Below, in pieces: positions 1 to 5,921 of a stretch of DNA of 6,289 nt (position 1 is its first letter; each line of letters opens with the position of its first letter). This DNA comes from Verrucomicrobiota bacterium (GTDB taxonomy: Bacteria; Verrucomicrobiota; Verrucomicrobiae; Chthoniobacterales; UBA10450). The position numbers and the translations under genes are program-made. Under the pieces are notes generated by a model. The model did no database searches. It was not told where the DNA came from and saw nothing but the letters and a program-made list of their open reading frames with translations. The stretch is taken from assembly GCA_003219495.1 (NCBI GenBank), contig QHOZ01000163.1, positions 1 through 6,289 on the forward strand. Reading direction: 5' to 3'.

Positions 1-1
1 T

Positions 2-400
2 TATCTCGGCGAACGATCGTTTCCGCTGATCATGCAAAACGTTCACCGCTATTTTCTGTATCTCGCGCTGATTTTTATTCTGATCCTCGCTTACGATGTT
101 TGGAAAGCATCGTGGTTCAACGGCCGTTTCGGGATCGGTCTCGGCACGATCGTGCTCGCGATCAATGTTTTCTTGCTCAGCGGTTACACGTTCGGTTGTC
201 ACTCGCTCCGTCACTTGATCGGCGGTTTTCGCGATCAACTTTCAAAATCGACATCGTCGTTCGCGGCATATCGCTGCGTGACGTGTTTCAATCAGCGTCA
301 CATGCTTTGGGCATGGATGAGTTTGTTCTGGGTCGGCTTCAGCGATCTTTACGTACGCCTCTGCGCGATGGGCATCTGGCACGATTTTCGGATTATTTGA
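2..400 (+). CDS. sdhC: Succinate dehydrogenase membrane anchor subunit (SdhC-like), 5'-truncated by window edge
   Basis: This is the C-terminal part (about 132 residues) of the quinone-reducing membrane anchor of complex II. The frame is open to the left edge, so the first Met (position 32) is probably internal. Three hydrophobic helices are visible: about 50-110 (YFLYLALIFILILAYDVW), about 130-195, and about 299-375 (the HMLWAWMSLFW region). Between them lies a Cys/His-rich stretch: GCHSLRH with Cys at 197, His at 200 and His at 212, then CVTC with Cys at 275 and 284, and His at 299. This pattern matches the anchor found in actinobacterial-type sdhCAB operons as I recall it, where a membrane-embedded Rieske-type cluster was described for Mycobacterium smegmatis Sdh1. 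Whether a cluster or haem is bound here is inference. The stop lies three bases before sdhA, so the genes are surely co-transcribed. The family call rests on this context and on the motifs. Confidence 0.8.
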   Translation, partial: YLGERSFPLIMQNVHRYFLYLALIFILILAYDVWKASWFNGRFGIGLGTIVLAINVFLLSGYTFGCHSLRHLIGGFRDQLSKSTSSFAAYRCVTCFNQRHMLWAWMSLFWVGFSDLYVRLCAMGIWHDFRII

Positions 401-403
401 CGA

Positions 404-2221
404 ATGGCCGATTACGAAACGCACGAACACGACGTTTTAGTAATCGGCGCCGGCGGCGCGGGATTGCGAGCGGCGATTGAAGCATCAGCCGCGGGAGTTC
501 GCGTCGGACTCGTTTGCAAATCGCTTCTTGGCAAAGCGCACACCGTCATGGCCGAGGGTGGGATCGCGGCCGCGCTCGCGAATGTTGACGAGCGTGACAA
601 CTGGACAGTGCATTTCTCCGACACGATGCGCGGTGGTCAATACGTGAATCAATGGCGCATGGCCGAGCTCCACGCGAAAGAAGCGCCCGATCGCGTGAAA
701 GAACTCGAAGCCTGGGGCGCGGTGTTCGATCGCACGAAAGACGGAAAGATTCTTCAACGAAACTTCGGCGGTCACCGTTATCCGCGGCTCGCGCACGTCG
801 GGGATCGCACCGGACTCGAAATGATTCGCACGTTGCAAGATCATGGCGTGCATCAAGGCATCGAGGTGTTCATGGAACACACGATCCTGTCGATCTTGAA
901 AGAAGGGGATCGCGCGGTTGGCGCATTTGGTTACGAACGGGAACGCGGCCGGTTCAAAATTTTCCGCGCGAAAGCGATCGTGCTCGCGACTGGCGGAATC
1001 GGGCGCGCCTACAAGATCACCAGCAACAGCTGGGAATATACCGGCGACGGACATTCATTGGCCTACGACGCGGGCGCGGAGCTCATCGACATGGAGTTTA
1101 TTCAATTTCATCCGACCGGAATGGTTTGGCCGCCGAGCGTTTGCGGAATTCTCGTGACCGAGGGCGTGCGCGGGGAAGGCGGAATTCTCACCAACAACGA
1201 AGGCCGTCGTTTCATGTTTGACGACATTCCGGAAAATTATCGCGCGCAGACCGCGAAAGATAAGGAGGAAGGCTGGCGTTATTGCCAGGGCGACAAGAAT
1301 GCGCAGCGCCCTCCAGAGCTGCTCACGCGCGATCACGTGGCGCGCTGCATCGTACGCGAGATCAAACAGGGCAGGGGATCACCGCACGGCGGGGTGTTTC
1401 TCGACATCGCCTGGATCAAAGAAAAACTTCCGGACGCGGTCGAGCACATCAAACGAAAGTTGCCGAGCATGTATCATCAATTCAAACAGCTCGCCGACAT
1501 CGACATTACCGAGCAACCGATGGAGGTCGGGCCGACAACGCACTACATCATGGGCGGCGTTCATGTTGATGCAGACACGCAGATGTCGCGCGTTCCCGGA
1601 TTGTTCGCGTGCGGCGAATGCGCCGCAGGAATCAACGGCGCGAATCGTCTCGGCGGAAACTCGTTGTCCGATTTACTGGTTTTCGGCAAACGCGCCGGCG
1701 AATTCGCCGCGCAATTCTCGAAATCGAATTCGTTAGGCAAAATCGACAACGACAAGATCGACATCGTCGCGCGCGACGCGGTCGAGCCGTTCGAGTCCGG
1801 CAGCAGCCGAAGCGAGAACCCGTATCAAATTCAAAAAGACTTGCAGGAATTAATGCAGGACAACGTCGGCATCGTCCGGACGCAATCCGAAATGCAGCAT
1901 GCGCTTGGCGAGTTGCAAACGCTAAAAGACCGCGCGAGTCGCGCCGGCGTTGTCGGCCATCGCGAATTCAACCCCGGCTGGCATACCGCGCTCGATTTGA
2001 AAAATCTGCTCACCGTGTCGGAAGCGATCACGCGCGCGGCGCTCGAACGTAAGGAAAGCCGCGGCGCACAATTCCGCGAAGATTTTCCAAACAAGGATGA
2101 GAAGTTTTCCAAAGTGAACACGATGATCTCGAAAGCGGCGGACGGGTCGATGCAGATCCGTTTGGAAGCGCTGCCTGAAATGCCCGACTATTTGAAGCAG
2201 ATCATCGAGGAGATGAAATGA
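404..2221 (+). CDS. sdhA: Succinate dehydrogenase flavoprotein subunit SdhA
   Basis: This is the catalytic flavoprotein of complex II (605 residues). It oxidises succinate to fumarate in the TCA cycle and passes electrons to SdhB on the cytoplasmic face of the membrane. An N-terminal FAD-binding Rossmann motif (VIGAGGAGLRAA, residues 13-24) is followed by KAHTVMAEGG, whose His46 is the expected covalent FAD attachment site. Substrate-binding and catalytic motifs are all present: QFHPTG with His236, TEGVRGEGG at 252-260, the proton-shuttle Arg314 in the DHVARCIVREI segment, His380 in THYIMGG, and Arg415 in NGANRLGGNSLSD. The C-terminal domain (about 465-605) has the usual NPGWHTALDLKNLL and ERKESRG features. 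Length is normal for the family. The ATG at 404 gives a short N-terminus before the FAD motif, as expected. No clear Shine-Dalgarno precedes it, so translation may be coupled to sdhC. Covalent-flavin His plus sdhC context favour succinate dehydrogenase over an L-aspartate oxidase or soluble fumarate reductase. Confidence 0.97.
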   Translation: MADYETHEHDVLVIGAGGAGLRAAIEASAAGVRVGLVCKSLLGKAHTVMAEGGIAAALANVDERDNWTVHFSDTMRGGQYVNQWRMAELHAKEAPDRVKELEAWGAVFDRTKDGKILQRNFGGHRYPRLAHVGDRTGLEMIRTLQDHGVHQGIEVFMEHTILSILKEGDRAVGAFGYERERGRFKIFRAKAIVLATGGIGRAYKITSNSWEYTGDGHSLAYDAGAELIDMEFIQFHPTGMVWPPSVCGILVTEGVRGEGGILTNNEGRRFMFDDIPENYRAQTAKDKEEGWRYCQGDKNAQRPPELLTRDHVARCIVREIKQGRGSPHGGVFLDIAWIKEKLPDAVEHIKRKLPSMYHQFKQLADIDITEQPMEVGPTTHYIMGGVHVDADTQMSRVPGLFACGECAAGINGANRLGGNSLSDLLVFGKRAGEFAAQFSKSNSLGKIDNDKIDIVARDAVEPFESGSSRSENPYQIQKDLQELMQDNVGIVRTQSEMQHALGELQTLKDRASRAGVVGHREFNPGWHTALDLKNLLTVSEAITRAALERKESRGAQFREDFPNKDEKFSKVNTMISKAADGSMQIRLEALPEMPDYLKQIIEEMK

Positions 2222-2988
2222 GCGACCAGACCGTGCAATTCAAAATCTGGCGTGGCGACGCCAGCGGCGGCGGATTTCAGAATTACACCGCCGAATGTTC
2301 GGAAGGAATGGTCGTGCTTGATGCGGTCCATGATATTCAGCGGACCCAGGCGAGTGATCTCGCTTGTCGTTGGAATTGCAAAGCGGGCAAGTGCGGCTCG
2401 TGCTCGGCGGAAGTGAATGGAATGCCGAAGCTGATGTGCATGGCGCGATTGAGCGAATTGCCGACTGAAAAACCGATCACGGTCGAGCCGATCAAAGCGT
2501 TTCCCGCGATCAAAGATCTCATCACCGATGTCTCGTGGAATTTTCAGGTCAAGAAGCGGATCAAGAAATTCATGCCGCGGCCACCGGACGCAGCCGACGG
2601 CACCTGGCGGATGCAGCAGGCGGACATCGATCGCGTTCAAGAGTTCCGGAAGTGCATCGAGTGTTTTCTTTGCCAGGATGTTTGCCACGTCCTGCGCGAT
2701 CATCACATGCACGAGCGTTTCATCGGCCCCCGATTTTTGATCTACACCGCCGCGCTCGAAATGCATCCGCTCGACGTCGAAGATCGCACCGAGGAACTCC
2801 GCGAGGCGCACGGCATCGGTTTGTGCAACATCACGAAATGCTGCACGAAAGTTTGTCCGGAAAATATCCAGATCACCGACAACGGGATCATCCCTCTCAA
2901 AGAACGCGTCGTGGATCGCTACTTCGATCCGTTCGGCTGGTTTTGGCGTTGGCTGAAACGCCGATCAGATCGTAAGATCGACAATTGA
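2218..2988 (+). CDS. sdhB: Succinate dehydrogenase iron-sulfur subunit SdhB
   Basis: This is the electron-transfer subunit of complex II (256 residues), linking FAD in SdhA to quinone at the anchor. The N-terminal ferredoxin-like domain has the [2Fe-2S] ligands Cys54, Cys59, Cys62 and Cys74; at the third position E. coli SdhB has Asp instead of Cys, and Cys is common elsewhere. The C-terminal domain has CIECFLCQDVC (Cys146, 149, 152, 156) and CNITKCCTKVCP (Cys203, 208/209, 213), which supply ligands for the [4Fe-4S] and [3Fe-4S] clusters. The C-terminus is basic and aromatic (FGWFWRWLKRRSDRK), suiting membrane-surface contact. The start overlaps the sdhA stop as ATGA. A GAGGAG ribosome site at 2207-2212, five bases upstream, supports this start. 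It is the best Shine-Dalgarno in the sdh operon. All cluster ligands are intact, so the enzyme should be functional. Confidence 0.97.
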   Translation: MSDQTVQFKIWRGDASGGGFQNYTAECSEGMVVLDAVHDIQRTQASDLACRWNCKAGKCGSCSAEVNGMPKLMCMARLSELPTEKPITVEPIKAFPAIKDLITDVSWNFQVKKRIKKFMPRPPDAADGTWRMQQADIDRVQEFRKCIECFLCQDVCHVLRDHHMHERFIGPRFLIYTAALEMHPLDVEDRTEELREAHGIGLCNITKCCTKVCPENIQITDNGIIPLKERVVDRYFDPFGWFWRWLKRRSDRKIDN

Positions 2989-2989
2989 G

Positions 2990-3490
2990 ATGGCGGAACT
3001 GAAACGGCTGCACAAAGACGCAATTCCGGCCGCGCTGGAGAAGGCCGAGCGCTACCGTTTGCTCAATGAACCTGGCGAAGCGGAAAGCATCTGCCTCGAC
3101 ATTCTTGCGGCGGATCCGGAAAACCAGACTGCGATCATCACCTTGCTTCTAGCGCTCACCGATCGCTTCGAAAAAGGTTACGCGGTCAGCGACACGCAAA
3201 CGAAAGAATTACTCTCGCGGATGAAATCGGAATACGATCGCGCGTATTACACCGGCATCGTGGCCGAGCGCCGCGCGAAAGCAAAGTTGCGCCAAAACAG
3301 CCCGGACTGCCGATTCCAGGCGTTCGATCTTTTCCGCGAAGCGATGGATTGGTTCGAGAAAGCGGAAGCGAATCGGTCGCAGGGCAACGACGATGCCTTG
3401 CTGCGCTGGAACACCTGCGCGCGCATCATCACGCGAAACAATCTCGTCGCGCGGGAACCGGAAGAGCGCGTCGAGTTCCCGCTCGAATAA
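2990..3490 (+). CDS. Unnamed TPR-like helical protein in the sdh operon
   Basis: The product is 166 residues, soluble, with no signal peptide, membrane segment or cysteine cluster. I do not recognise a named family. Residues about 15-55 resemble a tetratricopeptide unit: an Ala/Leu-rich helix ending NEPGEAESICLDIL, then AADPEN, then another helix. A second conserved-looking region (about 85-150) holds YYTGIVAERRAKAK, a FREAMDWFEKAEANR helix and the motif GNDDALLRWNTCAR. The gene starts one base after the sdhB stop, so it is almost certainly in the same transcript. TPR-like folds usually mediate protein-protein contact, so a role in assembly, maturation or regulation of complex II is a reasonable inference, but nothing in the sequence proves it. 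It does not resemble SdhE, the small flavinylation factor, or SdhAF-type LYR proteins. Codon use and base composition match the neighbours, so there is no sign of recent transfer. There is no strong Shine-Dalgarno; the start is chosen by spacing to sdhB. Confidence 0.85.
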   Translation: MAELKRLHKDAIPAALEKAERYRLLNEPGEAESICLDILAADPENQTAIITLLLALTDRFEKGYAVSDTQTKELLSRMKSEYDRAYYTGIVAERRAKAKLRQNSPDCRFQAFDLFREAMDWFEKAEANRSQGNDDALLRWNTCARIITRNNLVAREPEERVEFPLE

Positions 3491-3524
3491 TTGCAGGGCA
3501 ACACGCGACAGTTGTTCGCGTTAT

Positions 3525-3584
3525 CGCTTGCTCTGCGAGCGGCTCATGCTCCTGTTGAATCCGAAAAACTTTTTCGGGGTTCAA
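3525..3584 (+). other. Two tandem hairpins between the sdh operon and pdxJ
   Basis: The 104-base gap after the 166-residue gene contains two inverted repeats. The first pairs 3525-3530 with 3536-3541 around a five-base loop. The second pairs TTGAA (3555-3559) and CCGAAA (3561-3566) with TTTCGG (3572-3577) and TTCAA (3580-3584), with a small internal mismatch. The second stem could end the sdh transcript. However, its T-run lies within the stem and is followed by CGGGG, so it is not a standard intrinsic terminator. The pdxJ ribosome site (GGAAG, 3587-3591) lies directly after it, so the stem could also affect translation. I saw no convincing promoter here. Confidence 0.4.
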
Positions 3585-3594
3585 TCGGAAGAAA

Positions 3595-4292
3595 ATGAGC
3601 GGACTGCGTTTGGGAGTAAATGTCGATCATGTCGCGACGCTGCGTCAGGCGCGGTATGCGACGATGCCGGAATCCAAAAATGTCGAGCCCGATCCGGTCG
3701 CGATCGCGGGCATCTGCGAGCGCGCCGGCGCGACTGGAATCGTCGCGCATTTGCGGAGCGATCGTCCACGCCGGAGATTGTCGATGCGGCGTTAAAAATT
3801 GTGCCCGATGAAGTTTGCCTCGTTCCCGAGAAGCGCGAAGAAATCACGACAGAGGGCGGGCTGGACGTCGTCGCGAATCGCGCCGAGCTCGAGCCGACGA
3901 TCAAGCGTCTTCAGCTCGCCGGCATTCGCGTGAGCCTGTTTGTCGATCCAACGCTGGAGCAAATCGACGCCTCGCATGAGCTCGGTGTGGAAATGGTAGA
4001 GCTGCACACCGGAAAACTGGCGAATGCTTTTTCGGAGAAGATCGAGAAACAGGAGCTGGAAAATTTGCAGGCGGCGGCCAAAGCTGCGTACGAGTTGAAA
4101 CTCCAAGTGAACGCGGGCCACGGCATCAATTACACGAACATCGCGCTGATTCACAAAATTCCGCACCTAACTGAGCTGAATATTGGTCATTCGATCATTT
4201 CGCGGGCGATGCTTGTCGGAATCGAACGCGCGGTGAAAGAAATTCTCGAGTCGATGTCATATTACGAAAGCGGCAGTCCGGCGCGCACATGA
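3595..4292 (+). pseudogene. pdxJ: Pyridoxine 5'-phosphate synthase PdxJ, disrupted by an internal frameshifting deletion
   Basis: Intact PdxJ condenses 1-deoxy-xylulose 5-phosphate with 3-amino-1-hydroxyacetone phosphate in vitamin B6 biosynthesis. The N-terminal part reads in one frame from ATG 3595 to about 3765 (57 residues): [14 protein letters not shown], then [10 protein letters not shown] with the catalytic His52. That frame then runs into a stop at 3793-3795. The rest of the protein continues in another frame from about 3768 ([10 protein letters not shown]) through CLVPEKREEITTEGGLDVV, VNAGHGINY (catalytic His) and ELNIGHSI to the stop at 4290-4292, 174 residues. Compared with E. coli PdxJ from memory, about 25 residues between these parts are absent, covering RRHI, the DRDVR helix and the LNLEM strand with the catalytic Glu (Glu72 in E. 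coli). The frame change fits a deletion of about 73 nt. GGAAG at 3587-3591 precedes the start. As written the gene cannot make active enzyme. A sequencing or assembly error is a serious alternative because every other residue looks well conserved. Confidence 0.88.
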
Positions 4293-4669
4293 ACATCATC
4301 GGAATCGGTGTTGATTTGGTCGAGTGTTCGCGGATCGAACACTCTCTCGAGCGCTTTGGCGAAAAATTTCTCCACCGCGTCTTCACCGAAGGCGAAATCG
4401 AATATTCGATGTCGATGAAATTTCCGGCGCGACATCTGGCCGCGCGCTTCGCGGCGAAGGAAGCGGTCTCGAAAGCATTCGGCACCGGTATTGGAAAAGC
4501 GATGGGCTGGCGGAACATCGACATCCGCAAAAAGAAAAGCGGCGAACCGTTTTTGGTTTTCTCCGGCCCTGCGCAGGAGCTCGCGTCAAAACGCGGCGTC
4601 ACTTCGGCGCTGATCACGCTCAGCCATACTGATCATCACGCGATGGCGTGCGTGGTTCTCGAAACCTGA
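4289..4669 (+). CDS. acpS: Holo-[acyl-carrier-protein] synthase AcpS
   Basis: This is the 4'-phosphopantetheinyl transferase that moves the phosphopantetheine arm from CoA to the serine of acyl carrier protein, activating fatty acid synthesis in the cytoplasm. At 126 residues it has the normal AcpS length. The N-terminal GIGVDLVE motif carries the Mg-binding Asp9. ARHLAARFAAKEAVSKAFGTG carries Glu58 and the CoA-contacting region. GWRNIDI and ITLSHTDHHAMACVVLE are the usual later strands. The start overlaps the pdxJ stop as ATGA and has no clear ribosome site of its own, so translational coupling to pdxJ is likely; a truncated PdxJ frame could therefore lower AcpS output. pdxJ-acpS adjacency is well known in many bacteria, including E. 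coli. The downstream gene is convergent, with four bases between the stops. Confidence 0.96.
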   Translation: MNIIGIGVDLVECSRIEHSLERFGEKFLHRVFTEGEIEYSMSMKFPARHLAARFAAKEAVSKAFGTGIGKAMGWRNIDIRKKKSGEPFLVFSGPAQELASKRGVTSALITLSHTDHHAMACVVLET

Positions 4670-4673
4670 CAGA

Positions 4674-5258
4674 TCAGCGCGTTGTCGATTTCGCGCGCGC
4701 GAGTTGTTCGCGAACCGCTGGCAATTTTTCGCTGTTTGGAAATCGCCGGATGAATTCCTCGCAAATCGGAATCGCGCGTTGCGGCTGATTCATGATTTCC
4801 GTGAAAAGGCTGATTTGATTGAAGAGACTGTTCTCGTGTTGCGGATTTTGTTTTTGCGCGATCGCATATTGACTCAGCGCTTGCTCCGGTTGCCCCGAAA
4901 AACGAAATGAATTGCCGAGATCGGTGCGGACGTCGGCGTTGTCGAGGCCATTCGCAATCGCTTCTTGATAATGACGAATCGCTTCCGGCCAACGTTGATG
5001 ATCGTAAGCGAAATTTCCAAGCGCGGCGGCCGCTTCGCCGGGGGGAAGACCTGAAACATCCGGCGGCGCGGCCGTCACCGGCTGATTCGCTTGCGCGACC
5101 GGAGTTGTTTGCACCGGCGCCGTTGCGGGAAGGTTTGCTGTCGATCTTTGCGATTGCGACATGATCAACCACGTGATCGCGGCGCCCATCGTCGCGGAGA
5201 CGACAATAGTCAGCAAATAATTCCAGATCGTACTCGCCTGTGCGCTCTTGGTTGGCAT
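4674..5258 (-). CDS. Membrane-anchored TPR protein
   Basis: The 194-residue product has an N-terminal membrane segment at about residues 11-33 (IWNYLLTIVVSATMGAAITW), an Ala/Pro/Thr/Gln-rich linker (about 38-74), and then three TPR-like units at about 76-106 (GNFAYDHQRWPEAIRHYQEA), 110-140 (LGNSFRFSGQPEQALSQY) and 144-174. A single-pass protein with the repeats outside the cytoplasm or in the periplasm is likely. The repeats would serve as a protein-binding scaffold, with the partner unknown. I cannot assign a specific family. The ATG at 5258 is preferred because it keeps the whole membrane helix. It has no Shine-Dalgarno, and a strong stem-loop ends about eight bases upstream. The gene converges on acpS with a four-base gap and no visible terminator between them. 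A candidate promoter lies at 5297-5305. Confidence 0.85.
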   Translation of the reverse strand: MPTKSAQASTIWNYLLTIVVSATMGAAITWLIMSQSQRSTANLPATAPVQTTPVAQANQPVTAAPPDVSGLPPGEAAAALGNFAYDHQRWPEAIRHYQEAIANGLDNADVRTDLGNSFRFSGQPEQALSQYAIAQKQNPQHENSLFNQISLFTEIMNQPQRAIPICEEFIRRFPNSEKLPAVREQLARAKSTTR

Positions 5259-5292
5259 GGAGAAAACCCCCGCCGGATTTCTCCGGCGAGGG
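5259..5292 (-). terminator. Intrinsic terminator / leader stem-loop in front of the TPR gene
   Basis: On the minus strand an 11-pair GC-rich stem (5292-5282 with 5277-5267, one G-U pair) closes a GAAA tetraloop and is followed by TTTT at 5266-5263. This is a textbook Rho-independent terminator for the 41-residue peptide gene that stops at 5316. It lacks a T-run on the plus strand, so it is one-way. Its end is only a few bases from the TPR start codon at 5258, so it also forms most of that gene's leader. Confidence 0.75.
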
Positions 5293-5296
5293 CTGA

Positions 5297-5305
5297 ATTC
5301 TAGCA
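5297..5305 (-). promoter_or_regulatory. Candidate extended -10 promoter for the TPR gene
   Basis: The minus strand reads TGCTAGAAT, a TGn extension plus a five-of-six match to TATAAT. No good -35 box is visible at 16-18 bases. Initiation about seven bases further on (near 5290) would start the transcript at the base of the stem-loop, giving a leader made almost only of that hairpin. This is pattern-based inference. Confidence 0.35.
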
Positions 5306-5315
5306 GATTACGCTG

Positions 5316-5441
5316 CTATTTCTTGCAGCAACCTGCGCTGCAGCATTCTTTGCCGTTGCAGCACGACTGTTTTTTCGGCGTCGCCGCCGTTGCCGTGCCG
5401 ATCAAGGCCAGAACGCCAAGAATCAAAAGAAGGTGTTTCAT
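5316..5441 (-). CDS. 41-residue exported Cys-rich peptide (CC-x2-K-x-CC motif)
   Basis: This short ORF encodes 41 residues. Residues 1-20 (MKHLLLILGVLALIGTATAA) form a clear signal peptide: a basic start, a hydrophobic core and small residues at the end. The mature part is about 21 residues and carries six cysteines as three pairs, at 27/28, 33/34 and 38/39 (CCNGKECCSAGCC), among lysines. GAGGAG at 5453-5448, six bases from the ATG, strongly supports a real translated gene, and an intrinsic terminator follows the stop. Such dense paired cysteines suggest thiolate metal binding, as in metallothionein-like peptides, or a disulphide-rich exported peptide; both are inference. It shares the CC-x2-K-x-CC pattern with the 115-residue protein at 5939-6286. 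I do not recognise a named family. It is shorter than the cut-off of many gene callers. No clear promoter lies between it and the upstream terminator. Confidence 0.78.
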   Translation of the reverse strand: MKHLLLILGVLALIGTATAATPKKQSCCNGKECCSAGCCKK

Positions 5442-5447
5442 TTAAGT

Positions 5448-5453
5448 CTCCTC
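5448..5453 (-). promoter_or_regulatory. Strong ribosome binding site for the 41-residue peptide
   Basis: The minus strand reads AGAGGAG followed by six bases and ATG. This is the best Shine-Dalgarno on the minus strand of the window and decides both the start and the reality of this very short gene. The neighbouring small genes lack one. Confidence 0.75.
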
Positions 5454-5467
5454 TTTGAGTTCCGTTG

Positions 5468-5502
5468 AAAAAATTCGGCCACGCGGTTTTTCGCGCGCCG
5501 AA
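5468..5502 (-). terminator. Intrinsic terminator after the 114-residue Cys protein gene
   Basis: On the minus strand, TTCGGC plus CGCG (5502-5492) pairs with CGCG plus GCCGAA (5485-5474), with a one-base bulge and a G-U pair, around an A-rich loop. It is followed by six T (5473-5468). It begins seven bases after the stop of the gene at 5510-5854. Sequence on the far side, up to the next start at 5441, is only 26 bases, too little for an obvious separate promoter. Confidence 0.75.
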
Positions 5503-5509
5503 CCGTCGC

Positions 5510-5854
5510 TTAGGAGATCGAGCCGCGCGGCGGCGGAACAGGCGGACGCTGAGTGCGAACTGAAAAATGATCGTTGCTCACGAAAATTGCGCCGATCACT
5601 TCGGATCGAGGGCCAAATCCATCTTCATTACTGACATGAAACGGCACACAGGCTGACGGGGAGACACAACAGGTCGAGGTCGAGTTGGTTCCGGTTTGAT
5701 TCAGGGGACAACGCTGGCCCGCAATCGCGTTCATGTCGGCGCAGCAACGAGATTTGGGTTGTGCGGATGGAACAAGTGCGCCGGGAACAATCGGCGTTAA
5801 AGAGGCGAGGCTCACCGCCAGCATAACGAACAGGAAACGCGCCGTCATATTCAT
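5510..5854 (-). CDS. Exported 114-residue Cys-containing protein of unknown function
   Basis: From the ATG at 5854 the product is 114 residues. Residues 1 to about 30 form a signal peptide (MNMTARFLFVMLAVSLASLT, then PIVPGA). The mature part has six cysteines: Cys37/38 (SRCCAD), Cys49, Cys62/63 (TCCVS) and Cys69, with an Asn/Thr/Ser-rich stretch between. The C-terminus is Pro/Arg-rich (RTQRPPVPPPRG). I do not recognise a family. An upstream extension to 5908 exists but places a charged segment (about 18 residues) before the hydrophobic core, so 5854 is preferred; 5848 is also possible. There is no Shine-Dalgarno. A -10-like element at 5863-5871 would place the transcript start almost on the ATG, suggesting a leaderless or near-leaderless mRNA. 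The gene is divergent from the Cys-rich gene at 5939 and is followed by an intrinsic terminator. Metal binding or disulphide formation outside the cytoplasm is an inference from the cysteines. Confidence 0.7.
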   Translation of the reverse strand: MNMTARFLFVMLAVSLASLTPIVPGALVPSAQPKSRCCADMNAIAGQRCPLNQTGTNSTSTCCVSPSACVPFHVSNEDGFGPRSEVIGAIFVSNDHFSVRTQRPPVPPPRGSIS

Positions 5855-5862
5855 CCGCACAC

Positions 5863-5871
5863 ATTTTAACA
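5863..5871 (-). promoter_or_regulatory. Candidate extended -10 promoter for the 114-residue Cys protein
   Basis: The minus strand reads TGTTAAAAT: a TGn extension and TAAAAT, five of six to TATAAT. No good -35 box is visible. The expected start is near 5856, two or three bases before the ATG at 5854, which fits the absence of a ribosome site. Confidence 0.4.
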
Positions 5872-5921
5872 CAGGCTTGGCTTTAAGAAAGCGCGACTGA
5901 TTCGACAAACGGCGGAAAGCG

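Noticed and set aside
32..400. Complete 122-residue gene starting at ATG 32
   Set aside because: The frame is open to the left edge without a stop, and the residues before ATG 32 continue the protein; SdhC anchors of this type are longer, so this is a truncated C-terminus.
485..1221. Long antisense and alternative-frame ORFs inside sdhA (189 residues each on both strands)
   Set aside because: The sdhA frame has all family motifs across this region; the other frames are Arg-rich or lack any domain and reflect GC-rich codon structure.
3393..3767. Upstream extension of the second pdxJ frame back to 3393
   Set aside because: The translation before 3765 is an Arg/Ser-rich shadow across the end of the 166-residue gene and across the PdxJ N-terminus that is coded in the other frame.
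3757..3795. Programmed ribosomal frameshift in pdxJ
   Set aside because: A frameshift alone would not explain the loss of about 25 conserved residues including a catalytic Glu, and no slippery heptamer is seen at the junction.
4704..5445. Plus-strand ORFs opposite the TPR gene and the 41-residue peptide
   Set aside because: Arg-rich translations with no domain; the minus-strand frames have a membrane helix, TPR units, a signal peptide and a ribosome site.
5628..5864. Minus-strand 78-residue ORF overlapping the 114-residue Cys protein
   Set aside because: It has no signal peptide or motif; the overlapping frame has a signal peptide and a terminator directly after its stop.
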